Assembly: GCA_964484195.1 (NCBI GenBank)
Contig: CAZAER010000005.1
Coordinates: 180,458-244,457 of the forward strand
Length of the DNA: 64,000 bases
From: JALHOP01 sp964484195
GTDB lineage: Bacteria; Myxococcota; XYA12-FULL-58-9; JALHOP01
Direction: 5' to 3'
Shown one piece after another: positions 16,193-25,482 of this stretch. Position 1 is the first letter of the stretch, and every line of letters starts with the position of its first letter. Below the pieces are notes generated by a model, which saw only the letters and a list, made by a program, of their open reading frames with translations, was not told where the DNA came from and did no database searches. A program made the position numbers and the translations under genes.

Positions 16193-17440
16193 ATGCCCCT
16201 ATTCACGGCGCTCCTCGTCGCCGCCGCGCTCTCCGCTCCCCGAACCGATGTCACCTCCGAGGAAGGGCGCAAGCTCACACTCCTCGAGTACGTGCAGTCG
16301 CGTTCGGACCTCTCGGAGGCCGACAAGCAGGCGTGGGACGCGGCGCTGCGACAGGTGTTCGGCGGCAAAGCGATCAAAGACGGGACCGACGAAGGCGTTA
16401 CCGTCGCCAAGTCCGTCGTAGCGGCCAGCATCTTTTTCGGCATCGAGCCCGTGAAGGCGGCTCGCGCGGCTTACGACGCCTATCACGACACCTATCGCTG
16501 GGTGCCGCCGCCCATCGCCATCAACTATCAGCTCATGAAGCTGCAGGGGCGTGCCCCGAAGGCGCAGCCGCGCGAGCTTGCTTACAACTTTCCGCGCTAC
16601 TTCGATCCCGAGATCGCTCCCGAAATCGTTTTCTGGTGGGAGGAAATGCTCGCGCGCAACGCCATCGCCAAAGCGGACGTCGGACGCGTGACGGCCTCGC
16701 TGACCAAGACGCGTGAGCTGATGCGGCCGTTCTTGCTCGACCGGCTATGGCAAGGAGCGGAGCTCGAGGCCCGCGAGCAGAGCGCCGCGGTTCGTGACGA
16801 GCTCACGACTCTCGGCCGCGAGCTGTCGCGCGGCTACGCCAACGTCGGCAAGGTCAGACAGGGCTCCTACTACGAGCGGTACGCGGCGCTCGCCAAAGAG
16901 CTGGCGCAGAAAGCGCGACCGCGGCCGGAAGCGCAGCGCCCCAAGCCGGCGCCTTCTCCTCCAGCACCGCCAAAGCAGACACCTCGCGAGGTGTCACCCG
17001 CGCCGCCGCGCGAGAAATCTCCGCCGCCCATCGCCGGCGACGAGCTGGTACGCATCGAGCCGGGCTTTGCGGGCACGCTGCGCAAAGCCGCGGGTGGTTG
17101 GCTGGGCACGCCGTACCTTTTCGGCGGCACCGACCGGCGCGGGATCGATTGCTCGGCGTTCTCACGCGCCATCTACGACGAGACCACGACCATCGATCTG
17201 CCGCGCAATAGTCGCGCCCAGTTCTCGCTCGGCGAGGGCATCGACAAGACCCGGCTCGCTCCCGGCGACCTCGTGTTCTTCGACACGTTCGATCGCGGCA
17301 CGGTCACCCACGTAGGCGTCTACGTGGGCAGCGGCGAGTTCGCGCATGCGAGCTCGAGCCGCGGGGTGGTCATCGACAACCTTGGCTCCGCCTACTACGA
17401 GCGCGCCTGGTGGGGGGGAAAACGCCTGTTGGCGCAGTGA
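16193..17440 (+). CDS. NlpC/P60 family peptidoglycan endopeptidase
   Basis: 415 residues from ATG 16193, which gives a short hydrophobic leader (MPLFTALLVAAALSAP) consistent with a signal peptide; an upstream in-frame start at 16148 would bury it. Residues ~20-230 are helical and unknown. A Pro-rich linker (~235-285) follows, then the C-terminal NlpC/P60 domain. This has TPYLFGGTDRRGIDCSAFSR with the catalytic Cys, DLVFFDT, VTHVGVYVG with the catalytic His, and FAHASSSRGV. These enzymes cleave gamma-D-Glu-mDAP bonds in stem peptides. It is divergent from the small hypothetical gene, with 113 bp between. Confidence 0.88.
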   Translation: MPLFTALLVAAALSAPRTDVTSEEGRKLTLLEYVQSRSDLSEADKQAWDAALRQVFGGKAIKDGTDEGVTVAKSVVAASIFFGIEPVKAARAAYDAYHDTYRWVPPPIAINYQLMKLQGRAPKAQPRELAYNFPRYFDPEIAPEIVFWWEEMLARNAIAKADVGRVTASLTKTRELMRPFLLDRLWQGAELEAREQSAAVRDELTTLGRELSRGYANVGKVRQGSYYERYAALAKELAQKARPRPEAQRPKPAPSPPAPPKQTPREVSPAPPREKSPPPIAGDELVRIEPGFAGTLRKAAGGWLGTPYLFGGTDRRGIDCSAFSRAIYDETTTIDLPRNSRAQFSLGEGIDKTRLAPGDLVFFDTFDRGTVTHVGVYVGSGEFAHASSSRGVVIDNLGSAYYERAWWGGKRLLAQ

Positions 17441-17462
17441 CTTGTCGAGTGGCAAGCGTCAC

Positions 17463-17476
17463 ACCTACATGTAGGT
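17463..17476. promoter_or_regulatory. 14-bp perfect palindrome, probable operator
   Basis: ACCTACATGTAGGT is its own reverse complement. A diverged copy, ACCTACGTGTTAGT, lies at 17540-17553 (11 of 14 positions shared), just after a -35-like TTGACC at 17522-17527. The pair sits 50-140 bp upstream of the gene starting at 17606, as expected for two binding sites of a dimeric regulator. Confidence 0.5.
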
Positions 17477-17605
17477 CCACGTGCCTCGATGTCAGGCTCA
17501 GGGCAGCCCTAAAACCCCCATTTGACCGACGAATTTTAGACCTACGTGTTAGTCTCAATGGGCCGTCATTCGGGGCCGTCAGGGCTCGTTCGCGAGGGAT
17601 TATCC

Positions 17606-18613
17606 ATGAATTCAACCATCACGCGCCGGCTGGGTGCAGTCGTTCTGGGCGAGGCGCTCGGTGAGCAAGTCGCGGCACGGACAGCGCGCGAAACCGCCAT
17701 GCGAGCCGCGCCAGGCGCCGCCGCTACGTTCGAACGCTCTGGTTTGCGAGGCGCAGCACCCGGCGCCGCGGCTCCCGGCGCGTCACCGCTCGCTATCACC
17801 AATCCTGCGTCCGCAATAGCGTATCGCACGCCCGCTCCGGCGGCCATGAGCGCCGAGCATCGCGCCGCCAACGAGGCACGCGATGCCATCCAAGCTCGCC
17901 TCGCCGGTTTGGCGCGCAATGCACCCGAGCGCCCGCGCGTCGCCGCCGAGCTCGATACAGCGAACCGACAGCTCGCGGTGCATGAAACGCGCGCGGCCGT
18001 CGACCACATGACACATGTCATTCGTCACACGCCCGCGAACCAGCCCGAGGGCGTGGTGCGCAGCCTCTACCGCAATCTCGCCGATGGCCAGGCGCGGCAT
18101 GCTGACGCGCTCGCAGCGGCGGGAGCGCCGCAAGCCGAGGTCATCGCGGCGCACAACGCCGCTGGACACTCCTTCGCGCGTGCGGCGCGCACCGACTTGT
18201 CGAGCACCGGTCGTGCTTGGGTCGACGACATGGGCTCCGCGCTGCGCCATTTCGCGCGTGCCGGCGACCATCGGTCGATCAGCGAGATGTTCCGACGCGC
18301 CGACGCTGGCCAAACGGAAGCAGCCTTGGGTCTCCTGCGCCAGTCGGAAGGCGTGGCCTTCGGTTCCTGGGAGAGGAACAACATGGAGCAGGCCGCTCGC
18401 GGCATGCTCGATGATATGTTCAGGCAGCCGTACAGCGTGCCCGGCGCGGTGGGTGCCGATGGCACGCGCGGCGCGCCGCGTCTCTTGCCGGCCCGAGCTG
18501 GCCTGACCGAAACCGAGTTCGCCGACGTGGCACGCCGCGCGCGCGGCAGCGGCCTCGCGAGCGACGCAGCCACTTGGGTTCAGCAAACCCTTCGCTTGGC
18601 GCAGCCCCGGTAA
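17606..18613 (+). CDS. Hypothetical Ala-rich helical protein
   Basis: 335 residues from ATG 17606, with GAGGGA seven bases upstream; an earlier in-frame start at 17546 lacks support. The N-terminal ~95 residues are Ala/Gly/Pro-rich and probably disordered, and the rest is helical (ANEARDAIQARLAGLA, AAELDTANRQLAVHETRAAVDHM). No known domain is seen. There is no signal peptide. The gene is followed after only 3 bp by a 757-residue protein of similar style, so the two likely work together. A palindrome pair upstream suggests dedicated regulation. Confidence 0.65.
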   Translation: MNSTITRRLGAVVLGEALGEQVAARTARETAMRAAPGAAATFERSGLRGAAPGAAAPGASPLAITNPASAIAYRTPAPAAMSAEHRAANEARDAIQARLAGLARNAPERPRVAAELDTANRQLAVHETRAAVDHMTHVIRHTPANQPEGVVRSLYRNLADGQARHADALAAAGAPQAEVIAAHNAAGHSFARAARTDLSSTGRAWVDDMGSALRHFARAGDHRSISEMFRRADAGQTEAALGLLRQSEGVAFGSWERNNMEQAARGMLDDMFRQPYSVPGAVGADGTRGAPRLLPARAGLTETEFADVARRARGSGLASDAATWVQQTLRLAQPR

Positions 18614-18616
18614 GTC

Positions 18617-20890
18617 ATGGCACCCCTTCCCGGCGCTGTGCTCGCGGGGCATGTGCCCCGCGTGCCGGACAGAGCAGCCGGTGGGGGAGTGGTGCGCAAT
18701 AACGGTGCGCCGCAAGCACCCGCCGCCCGAACCGTTCAGGCACAACACAACCCCGAGTTGCCCCCGCAGCAGCAGCGGGGCCCGGGCGACCCCAGGGTGC
18801 TGCCCCCAGAGCCGCGAGGTGGCCGCAGCGCCGTGGGTCCGCAATCGCGGCCAGACGATCGTCCCCCCGCGGGTGCTACGCCGACTGCGCGCGTCGATGA
18901 GCTGGCGCGTCTCACGGTCGACCGCCTGCGTGCCGGCGATCGGCGCGGAGCTCTCGACGTCCTTCACGGGCAGCGCGGCGGCGCCGCCGACGAGCAGTTC
19001 CCCGATCGCTTCATGGCCGCGCTTCGCCGCGACGCCTCCTCGCGGGCCGGAGGCGCGGGTGCCGACGTCATGCTCAGCACCATGTCGGTCGCCGAGCGCA
19101 CGATGTTCAACGCCTACCTGCGCAATCACGGTGGGGTGAGCCAACCCGAGGACATCGTTTTCATGGCGATGCAGGGGACCGGCACCGGCACGCGCGCCAT
19201 CAACGACGCCTATGCCGACCTGCGCGCCCGCCACCCCGAGCCCGATGGTCGTGCCTATCGTCAGGCCGTTCGCGACATGGACCACCGATTCCTGGAAACC
19301 TATCGCGACGCCCGCGGCCGGCCGGAGTCGCTCGAGGCCGACCTTACCCAGGGCTTCTGGAGCGAGCTGGGTGGCGACGATCGACGCGAGTACCGCGCCG
19401 CGCGCATTCAAGCGCCGGACGCGATGGCGGTGTACCGCGCTGGCGATTCGCGAACCTTCAGCTTCGCTGACGGCGAGGTCATTCTCGATCGCTTGGCCGC
19501 GAACGCCCATCGCCTCGACGAGTTTGCTGGGCAATACGGCTACGTTGCCGACGGCCAAGAGGGGCAAGGTCGCGCGCGGCTCGTGCAGATGGTGAACGAC
19601 AACCTGCGCGGGCCTCAGGCCGAGCGCGCTCGCGCGTTGCTCGGACCAGGTACGCCCGAAGAGCGGTCGGCGCGTTACGCCCAGCTCACCTTGCGTGGCT
19701 ACCTCGATGGCAACGTCAGCCGCGACGATGCGGTGCGGACCATCCGCACCCTCACCACCGAAGGCGCGGCTCTCGCGGGCGGCGAATTCTCCAGCCGCGT
19801 CGATCGCGATCTACAACGCGCGGTGCTGGAGCGCGGTCGCGATGCGGAAGTGCGCGCCGCCATCACCGAGCTCTCGTACAACAACTCGCCGGCCGGTGGC
19901 AGCGCCGCGGTCGCCGAGTTCGAGCGCAGATTTACCGCGCGCGGTGGTCTACCCGAGCTGCGGCAGTTTGCCCGCTATCTCGACGGCCTCACTCCCGAGT
20001 CGCGACAAGCGATTCTCAGCGCCAATCCGACCATCGAGCAGCGCATCAACGAGCGCTACCACCCGCCGGAGATTCGCGAGCGCATCTTGCGCGCCGTGCG
20101 CGGCGAGACCGATCCGGTCGATCTCCTCCGCTATCGCCAGTTGAGCCTCGCTGAAGACAACGACGTGGTGAACGCGACGTTGACGCTCGGCTTGGCCGAT
20201 CGTGCCGCTTTCCGCCAGGTCTTCGAAGACCGCTATCGCGGTCAGCAGCCCAGCCCCCGCTTCGATGACGCGCTCGGCTCGCTCTCGTCCGATGCCCGTG
20301 CCCAGATGCGTTTGGCAATGACGGCGCCGACCGGGAACAACCAGGCTCAGCTCGATCGCATGGTCACCGACATGCGCGACGTCTTCTCGCGCGAGCGCGG
20401 CGATGCCGGCTGGGCGGCGCTTTCGCGCCGGTGGACCGACACCTTTGCTTTCTCGGGCCCGGTCGTCGACGACGCCCTGCGCGAGGTCATCTCGGTGGCG
20501 CGGCGAGCCGGCGACGCGAGCGCCCGTGGCCGCCTCGACAACTCACACGTCCAAGCGCTTCTCAGCGCTCAGGCGCGGCTGCAGCGGACGCTCGGCACGT
20601 ATACCGCCGACCGCGCCGACGTCGCGAACGCCACCGCGGATGCCGCATTGCTCATCGTTTCGGTCGCAACGCTCGGCGCTGGTCTCACCCCGATGGCCAT
20701 GACTCGCGCCGTCGCGGGTGCCGCGCTCGCGAACCCCGTCGCGCATGGTGCGGTCCAAGGACCGAACTACACCGCGGGCCAAGCGATGTACCATTTCTTC
20801 GCTGGTGCCGGGCTCGAGGTCGCGGGCATCGGTATGGGTGTCGTCGGCCACCGGGCCATCCGCGGTGGCATGTCCATGCTGCGCCGCTGA
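18617..20890 (+). CDS. Large protein of unknown function with weak annexin-like repeats
   Basis: 757 residues. Residues 1-90 are Pro/Arg/Gln-rich and disordered. The middle is almost entirely helical. One block near 195-265 (GTGTGTRAINDAY ... FLETYRDARGRPESLEAD ... ELGGDDRREYRAARI) follows the layout of an annexin repeat (GTGT/GxGTD, AY, then DLxxDIxxELSGDFRR). A second possible block lies near 530-565 (VFEDRYRGQ ... LSSDARAQMRLAM). Two hydrophobic segments near the C-terminus (AALLIVSVATLGAGLTPMAM and AGAGLEVAGIGMGVVG) could insert in a membrane. The annexin reading is inference by eye. It forms an operon with the preceding gene. Confidence 0.6.
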   Translation: MAPLPGAVLAGHVPRVPDRAAGGGVVRNNGAPQAPAARTVQAQHNPELPPQQQRGPGDPRVLPPEPRGGRSAVGPQSRPDDRPPAGATPTARVDELARLTVDRLRAGDRRGALDVLHGQRGGAADEQFPDRFMAALRRDASSRAGGAGADVMLSTMSVAERTMFNAYLRNHGGVSQPEDIVFMAMQGTGTGTRAINDAYADLRARHPEPDGRAYRQAVRDMDHRFLETYRDARGRPESLEADLTQGFWSELGGDDRREYRAARIQAPDAMAVYRAGDSRTFSFADGEVILDRLAANAHRLDEFAGQYGYVADGQEGQGRARLVQMVNDNLRGPQAERARALLGPGTPEERSARYAQLTLRGYLDGNVSRDDAVRTIRTLTTEGAALAGGEFSSRVDRDLQRAVLERGRDAEVRAAITELSYNNSPAGGSAAVAEFERRFTARGGLPELRQFARYLDGLTPESRQAILSANPTIEQRINERYHPPEIRERILRAVRGETDPVDLLRYRQLSLAEDNDVVNATLTLGLADRAAFRQVFEDRYRGQQPSPRFDDALGSLSSDARAQMRLAMTAPTGNNQAQLDRMVTDMRDVFSRERGDAGWAALSRRWTDTFAFSGPVVDDALREVISVARRAGDASARGRLDNSHVQALLSAQARLQRTLGTYTADRADVANATADAALLIVSVATLGAGLTPMAMTRAVAGAALANPVAHGAVQGPNYTAGQAMYHFFAGAGLEVAGIGMGVVGHRAIRGGMSMLRR

Positions 20891-20997
20891 GCTGCCCGAC
20901 GAAGCCTCGCTTTTCGCCCATGTACGCGCTTCGAGCGTTAGCGGGTTGACTGAGCCTGCCGACGTCGCGATGCTAAACGGAACCCAGGAGAGCCACC

Positions 20998-21426
20998 ATG
21001 TTGCGCACGTGCAGAGCATGCGGGGCCCAGAACCGCGTCCCAGCGAAGTTCCTGGCTACCAAGGGCAAATGCGGTAGCTGCAAGACCGAGCTCCCACCGG
21101 TCGACTCGCCAATCGACGTCGACGCCGGTGCTTTCGACGAGCTCGTGGCCGAGGCCAAGGTGCCCGTGCTCGTCGACTTCTGGGCCAACTGGTGCGGCCC
21201 CTGCAAAATGGCCGCTCCCGAGGTGCAGAAAGTTGCTCGCGAAAAGGCCGGCGCCGCTCTCGTGCTCAAGGTCGACACCGATCGCTACCCGGAGCTTGCT
21301 GCTCGCTATGGCGTACAGGGCATTCCTAACTTCGTGGTCTTTCGCGACGGCACCAAGGTCTTCCAGCAGGCAGGCCTGGTGCGTTCCGCCGACATGAGCA
21401 ATTGGCTCGCGCCGCAGAAAAAGTGA
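20998..21426 (+). CDS. trxC: Thioredoxin 2 (zinc-binding thioredoxin)
   Basis: 142 residues. An N-terminal zinc ribbon with two CxxC pairs (CRACGAQNRVPAKF and CGSCKTELPP) precedes a classic thioredoxin domain. That domain has the active site FWANWCGPCKM near 63, a conserved cis-Pro in VQGIPNFVVFRDG, and the usual length. TrxC reduces protein disulfides in the cytoplasm, often under oxidative stress. GGAGAG seven bases upstream supports the ATG start. Confidence 0.93.
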   Translation: MLRTCRACGAQNRVPAKFLATKGKCGSCKTELPPVDSPIDVDAGAFDELVAEAKVPVLVDFWANWCGPCKMAAPEVQKVAREKAGAALVLKVDTDRYPELAARYGVQGIPNFVVFRDGTKVFQQAGLVRSADMSNWLAPQKK

Positions 21427-21448
21427 GCGCGGCGGCGCGCGCTGCCCG

Positions 21449-23479
21449 CTACTTCTTGGTCCAGCGCTTGAGCCACGCCTCGACGGTCTCGTGCCACTGA
21501 GCGCTATTCTGCGGCTTCAAGACCCAGTGGTTCTCGTTGGGAAAGTAGAGGAGCTGCGAGGGGACGCCGCGGCTCTGTAACGCCGTGAAGGTGGCGAGCC
21601 CTTGCTCCGCCGGCACCCGGAAGTCGTTGCCGCCTTGCACGACGAGCATGGGCGTCTTCCACTTGGCGACGTGCTGCACCGGGTTCCACTGCTCGTAGCC
21701 CTCGGGATGCTCGTGGTACTTGCCGCCGAACTCCCACTCCTCGAACCACTGCTCTTCCGTCGTGAAGGCCATGGCGCGGCTGTCGAAGATGCCGTCGTGG
21801 CTCACCAAGCACTTCCACGGATCCTGCCACTTGCCGGCGATCCAGTTGATCATGAAACCGCCATACGAGGCGCCGGCCGCGCAAGCGCGAGAAGCGTCGA
21901 TGAACTTGTACGTTTTGACGGAGTGGGCCCACCCCTTCTGCAAGTCTTCGAGAGGCTTGCCGCCCCAATCGCGGCTGATCGAGTCGGTGAACGCCTGGCC
22001 GTAGCCGGTCGAGCCGTGGAAATCGATGGCGACTGCGACGAAGCCCGCACCGGCGTAGGTCTGCGGGTTCCAGCGGTAATGCCAGTGATTGCCGAAGCTC
22101 CCTTGCGGGCCGCCGTGGATGAGCAGCACCGCGGGGTAAGTCTGGCCGGCGACGAAGTTCGCGGGCTTGACGATGTGCGCGTAGACCATCTCGCCGTTCC
22201 AACCCTCGAAGCTGAACTGCTCGACGTCACCGAGCGCGAGCTGCTCCATACGCTCGGCGTTGTGACGGGTGAGCTGCTCGCGGGTGCCCTGCAGAGGTAC
22301 GCGAAAGAGCTGCGCCGGCGAACGCAGGTCGTCCATGGCGACGATGACGGCGTCGCGGCCGGGGGCCATGGAGCCGACGTGCCCTTTGTCGGTGAGGGGC
22401 TTGACGCCACCGTTCACCGCCTCGACCGCGAACAGCCGACGCTGCCCGACGTCGTCCGCTATGGCATACAACGTCTTGCCGTCGGGCGCCCAGGCAATGG
22501 CATCGGCGGAGCGGTCCCAGCCGCCCGCGAGCTCGCGCGCAGCGCCGCCGCTGGTCGCTTGCACCATGATGCCGTAGCGATCGGCTTCGAAGCCCGACCG
22601 CTTCATGGCGCGCCACGCGACCTGCTTGCCGTCGGGCGAGACCACCGGGCTGGTGTCGGTCGCGAGGTTAGCGCTCGACAGATTCACGGGCTTCGCGGTG
22701 CCGTCGAGGGCGACGCGGAAGACGTCGAGGTTGGTGCTCCAAGGCTCGGTGCGGCCGGCGATGCGCGCCGTGAAGTAGAAGCTCTTGCCGTCCGGCGAGA
22801 ACGACCACTCTTCGTCGTCGCCGAAGGGCTTGCTGGGGACGTCGCCGTCGATGTCGCGCGACAGGCGAACCGGCTCACCGCTGGCTCCTGGAGTCACCAG
22901 GAATGCGTGGCTCCGCGTGCCGTCTTTCCAGGTGTCCCAGTGGCGTACGAAGAGCTGGTCGTAGACCTGGCCGCTCGCTTTCTTGGCGCTGCGGGCGTCG
23001 ACGCGTTGCTTGCTGCACGCGAGGGTGGGGCAGTCCGCGAAAACGTCCATGGCGACGACGAGGCGGTCGCTACCAGGGACCACCGCAAAGGCGCTGACGT
23101 CGAACGGCAAAGAAGTCACCGCTTGGGCTTCGCCGCCCGCGAGGTCGAGCTTCCACACCTGCTGGCTGCCGCCGCGCGCCGATAGGAAGTAGACGGTGTT
23201 GCCGTCCTTGCCGAAGCGCGGCGAGGAGCTGCCGACCCCCGAGGCAGTAAGCCGCCGGGTCGCCTTGGTACCGAGGTCGAGCAGCCACACCGAGTAGACG
23301 CCTTTGTTCGCGTCCCAGTCGGTCTCGCGTACGTCGTAGACGACTCGCTTGCCGTCGGGAGAGAGACTGGGCTTGCCGACGCGCTCGAGGCGCACCAGAT
23401 CCTGGGCGCTGAACGCCTTCTTGGCCGGGGCCGCTGGTGCGGCGGTGAGACTTAGGGCTAGAGCAAGGATGGCATGCAT
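21449..23479 (-). CDS. S9 family prolyl oligopeptidase-type peptidase (secreted)
   Basis: 676 residues from ATG 23479, which yields a signal peptide (MHAILALALSLTAAPAAPA). The frame stays open a further 172 codons upstream, antisense to the ROK gene, and that was rejected. Residues ~30-400 form WD/PD40-type beta-propeller repeats (LSPDGKRVVYDV, VSPDGKQVAW, FSPDGKSFYF, APDGKTLYAI). The C-terminal alpha/beta hydrolase has the nucleophile in GASYGGFMINW, the Asp in VQGGNDFRVP and the His in NENHWVLK. This is the acylaminoacyl-peptidase/dipeptidyl-peptidase subtype of S9. It is divergent from the ROK kinase gene, 42 bp away. Confidence 0.9.
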   Translation of the reverse strand: MHAILALALSLTAAPAAPAKKAFSAQDLVRLERVGKPSLSPDGKRVVYDVRETDWDANKGVYSVWLLDLGTKATRRLTASGVGSSSPRFGKDGNTVYFLSARGGSQQVWKLDLAGGEAQAVTSLPFDVSAFAVVPGSDRLVVAMDVFADCPTLACSKQRVDARSAKKASGQVYDQLFVRHWDTWKDGTRSHAFLVTPGASGEPVRLSRDIDGDVPSKPFGDDEEWSFSPDGKSFYFTARIAGRTEPWSTNLDVFRVALDGTAKPVNLSSANLATDTSPVVSPDGKQVAWRAMKRSGFEADRYGIMVQATSGGAARELAGGWDRSADAIAWAPDGKTLYAIADDVGQRRLFAVEAVNGGVKPLTDKGHVGSMAPGRDAVIVAMDDLRSPAQLFRVPLQGTREQLTRHNAERMEQLALGDVEQFSFEGWNGEMVYAHIVKPANFVAGQTYPAVLLIHGGPQGSFGNHWHYRWNPQTYAGAGFVAVAIDFHGSTGYGQAFTDSISRDWGGKPLEDLQKGWAHSVKTYKFIDASRACAAGASYGGFMINWIAGKWQDPWKCLVSHDGIFDSRAMAFTTEEQWFEEWEFGGKYHEHPEGYEQWNPVQHVAKWKTPMLVVQGGNDFRVPAEQGLATFTALQSRGVPSQLLYFPNENHWVLKPQNSAQWHETVEAWLKRWTKK

Positions 23480-23521
23480 GGGCCAACGCGATAGCGCGTT
23501 CACGGCACGGGGAACAAGGAC

Positions 23522-24388
23522 ATGCGCATCGGCATCGACCTGGGTGGCACAAAGACCGAAGGCGTCCTGCTCGCCCCTGACGGCAGCATCGTGCATCGCG
23601 AGCGCCGACCTACCCCGGCCACCGAGGGCTACGAGGCCATCCTGGGCACCATCGTCAGCCTGATCGTCGACCTCAAGAAGCGGGCAGGGCGGCCGTGCAG
23701 CATCGGTATAGGCACGCCGGGCTCGATCTCGGTGAAGACCGGGATGCTCAAAAACTCGAACACCACGGCGCTCAACGGCATGCCGCTGCAGCAGGATCTG
23801 CAGGCGACCCTCACCCAGGACGTCCGCATCCAGAACGACGCCAATTGCTTCGCCCTCGCCGAGGCGGTGAGCGGGGCAGGGCGGGGGCATCGTGTCGTCT
23901 TCGGGGTGATCCTCGGCACCGGAGTCGGCGGCGGCATCGTCATCGACCGCAACGTGCACGACGGGCCGAATCACGTCGCCGGCGAATGGGGCCACAACGT
24001 GCTCGAGGTGGACGGACCCGCCTGCTATTGCGGAAAGCGCGGTTGCGTCGAGACGTTATTGTCCGGCCCTGGCCTTGCCCGCGATTACGGACAGGGAGTC
24101 GACGGCCCCGAGGTCGTGCGTCGCGCCGAGCAGAGCGAGCCCGCGGCACTGGCGGCCATGCAACGGTATGTCACTCGCTTCGGCAAGGCGTTGTCGTACG
24201 TCGTGAACATTCTCGACCCGGACGTCATCGTCCTCGGAGGAGGGCTGTCGTCGATCCCGAGGTTGACGCGGGATACGCCGGAGGCGGTGGCGGGGGTGAT
24301 CTTCAACGATACGTTTGCGACGCCGGTCGTGAAGAATGAGTTGGGCGATTCGGCTGGGGTGATTGGGGCGGCTTGGCTTTGGGCTTGA
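23522..24388 (+). CDS. ROK family sugar kinase
   Basis: 288 residues. IGIDLGGTKTEGVLL is the ATP phosphate-1 motif, GTPGSI the sugar-binding loop and QNDANCFALAE contains the catalytic Asp. The zinc site is HVAGEWGHN with CYCGKRGCVET, and a C-terminal DVIVLGGGLS closes the fold. This combination fits bacterial fructokinase/N-acetylglucosamine kinase-type ROK enzymes rather than DNA-binding NagC/Mlc regulators, because the N-terminal HTH is absent. The sugar is not determined. The gene ends just before the HNH repeat region. Confidence 0.88.
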   Translation: MRIGIDLGGTKTEGVLLAPDGSIVHRERRPTPATEGYEAILGTIVSLIVDLKKRAGRPCSIGIGTPGSISVKTGMLKNSNTTALNGMPLQQDLQATLTQDVRIQNDANCFALAEAVSGAGRGHRVVFGVILGTGVGGGIVIDRNVHDGPNHVAGEWGHNVLEVDGPACYCGKRGCVETLLSGPGLARDYGQGVDGPEVVRRAEQSEPAALAAMQRYVTRFGKALSYVVNILDPDVIVLGGGLSSIPRLTRDTPEAVAGVIFNDTFATPVVKNELGDSAGVIGAAWLWA

Positions 24389-24398
24389 GTTGTTGTCG

Positions 24399-24514
24399 CT
24401 CGCGAGCCGTTGTCGTGTTGCTTGTTGTCTTGCCTGTGGTTTGGCACCGAGGGGGTTTGAGGTACCCGGGGCTCGTTGCTTGTCTGCTATCGTGGATGCG
24501 CCCCGGGGCGCGTC
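24399..24514. repeat. Left copy of an inverted repeat flanking the HNH gene
   Basis: About 116 bp that reappears in reverse complement at 25700-25817. Exact shared blocks are CTCGCGAGCCGTTG (24399-24412 with 25804-25817), a 21-bp block (24437-24457 with 25759-25779), and a 17-bp block rich in C and G around CCCCGGGG (24498-24514 with 25700-25716). It covers the last codons and the 3' flank of the HNH gene. Confidence 0.8.
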
Positions 24515-25482
24515 GGGTAGTTCCTGGCCGCGTTATGGACGCGGCAGTAGAGCCGCAGGTTGGTGGTCTTGGTGTCGCCGCCCTTGGCGAATTCGTGTTT
24601 GTGGTCGAACTCTAGCCAGGCGGTGGCACTGCATCGCCGGCCGTCGTGGCTTACGTAGGTGCACTGGTCGTGGTCGCGTTCGGAGACTTCGCGCCTTGTC
24701 GCTGCACTTGGTGCGCGGCTGGGGTCGGGCGCACGCTCGGTGCTCGTCTCGATGGGCAGCTGCTTCGGCTTGTCCGTGCGGCCGAACTTCCGCTTCTCAA
24801 CGGACTTGCGGGCAAGCCTGATGGCTTTGGCCACCACCTTACCGACGTCACCATCGGGAACGCTGTGACGCACGAGGTCCCGTAGCCGCATGAGCTCAGC
24901 ATAGGTCTCGGCGTCGATGGTGAACTGCAGCTTGTAGTGCTCGGCGGTGAGCGGCTTTGGCATCGGCGCACGGGGCGGTGGCGGCACATCGAGCTTTGAT
25001 TCTTCACACCGAGCCTGCACGGCTAATTCGAGGCGTTCCTGTTTGTTGTCGAACGTCACCTTCGTCGTGCGTGTCTCGACCAACGGCTTCGGCTTCCAGG
25101 ATGCGACCAAGCGCTCGAGCTCGTTGCGCGTCTTGCCTGCAGCAGCCACTAGGCGCGCCTCGACGTCAGGAACATCGAGCGCCGGCGCAATCACTCGCAC
25201 ACCGCTCACGCAAAGTGTCCCCGCCTTCAGCATCGCAAGCACCGCCGCATGTTCGAGCACGACATAGACGACCGTCACGTAGTGCCGTGCCGCATCTTCC
25301 GAGTACCCCAGCACCTCATGGCAGTAGACGAACAAGCTCGTGCAAGCCGACGTCACGTAGAGCCTACGCCTAGCCACCTCCGCGAGATGCTCGACGATGT
25401 CCGCGACGACCGCACGCTCACGCGCGACGAGGGTCTTGAGTGACGAAACCAACTCTTCAGACGTCAACGCGGTCACGTTCAT
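24487..25482 (-). CDS. HNH endonuclease of a dispersed repeat family
   Basis: 331 residues. The C-terminal HNH nuclease domain is clear: DQCTYVSHDGRRCSATAW, then LEFDHKHEFAKGGD and NLRLYCRVHNAARN, with a zinc Cys pair and the catalytic His. The N-terminal ~160 residues (ELVSSLKTLVARERAVVADIVEHLAEV, then YVTSACTSLFVYCHEVLGYSEDAARHYV) have the layout of DUF222-type regions found in 13E12-like repeat proteins. Function in the cell is unknown; related genes are multicopy and behave like selfish repeats. Its 3' end and flank are duplicated in inverted orientation at 25700-25817, and remnants of sister genes lie just upstream. Confidence 0.85.
   Translation of the reverse strand: MNVTALTSEELVSSLKTLVARERAVVADIVEHLAEVARRRLYVTSACTSLFVYCHEVLGYSEDAARHYVTVVYVVLEHAAVLAMLKAGTLCVSGVRVIAPALDVPDVEARLVAAAGKTRNELERLVASWKPKPLVETRTTKVTFDNKQERLELAVQARCEESKLDVPPPPRAPMPKPLTAEHYKLQFTIDAETYAELMRLRDLVRHSVPDGDVGKVVAKAIRLARKSVEKRKFGRTDKPKQLPIETSTERAPDPSRAPSAATRREVSERDHDQCTYVSHDGRRCSATAWLEFDHKHEFAKGGDTKTTNLRLYCRVHNAARNYPTRPGAHPR

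Noticed and set aside
17783..19567. A 594-codon minus-strand open frame
   Set aside because: Antisense shadow of the two plus-strand genes at 17606 and 18617; composition and lack of any domain fit a GC-rich mirror frame.
21602..23185. A 527-codon plus-strand open frame
   Set aside because: Antisense to the S9 peptidase, whose catalytic motifs are intact on the other strand.
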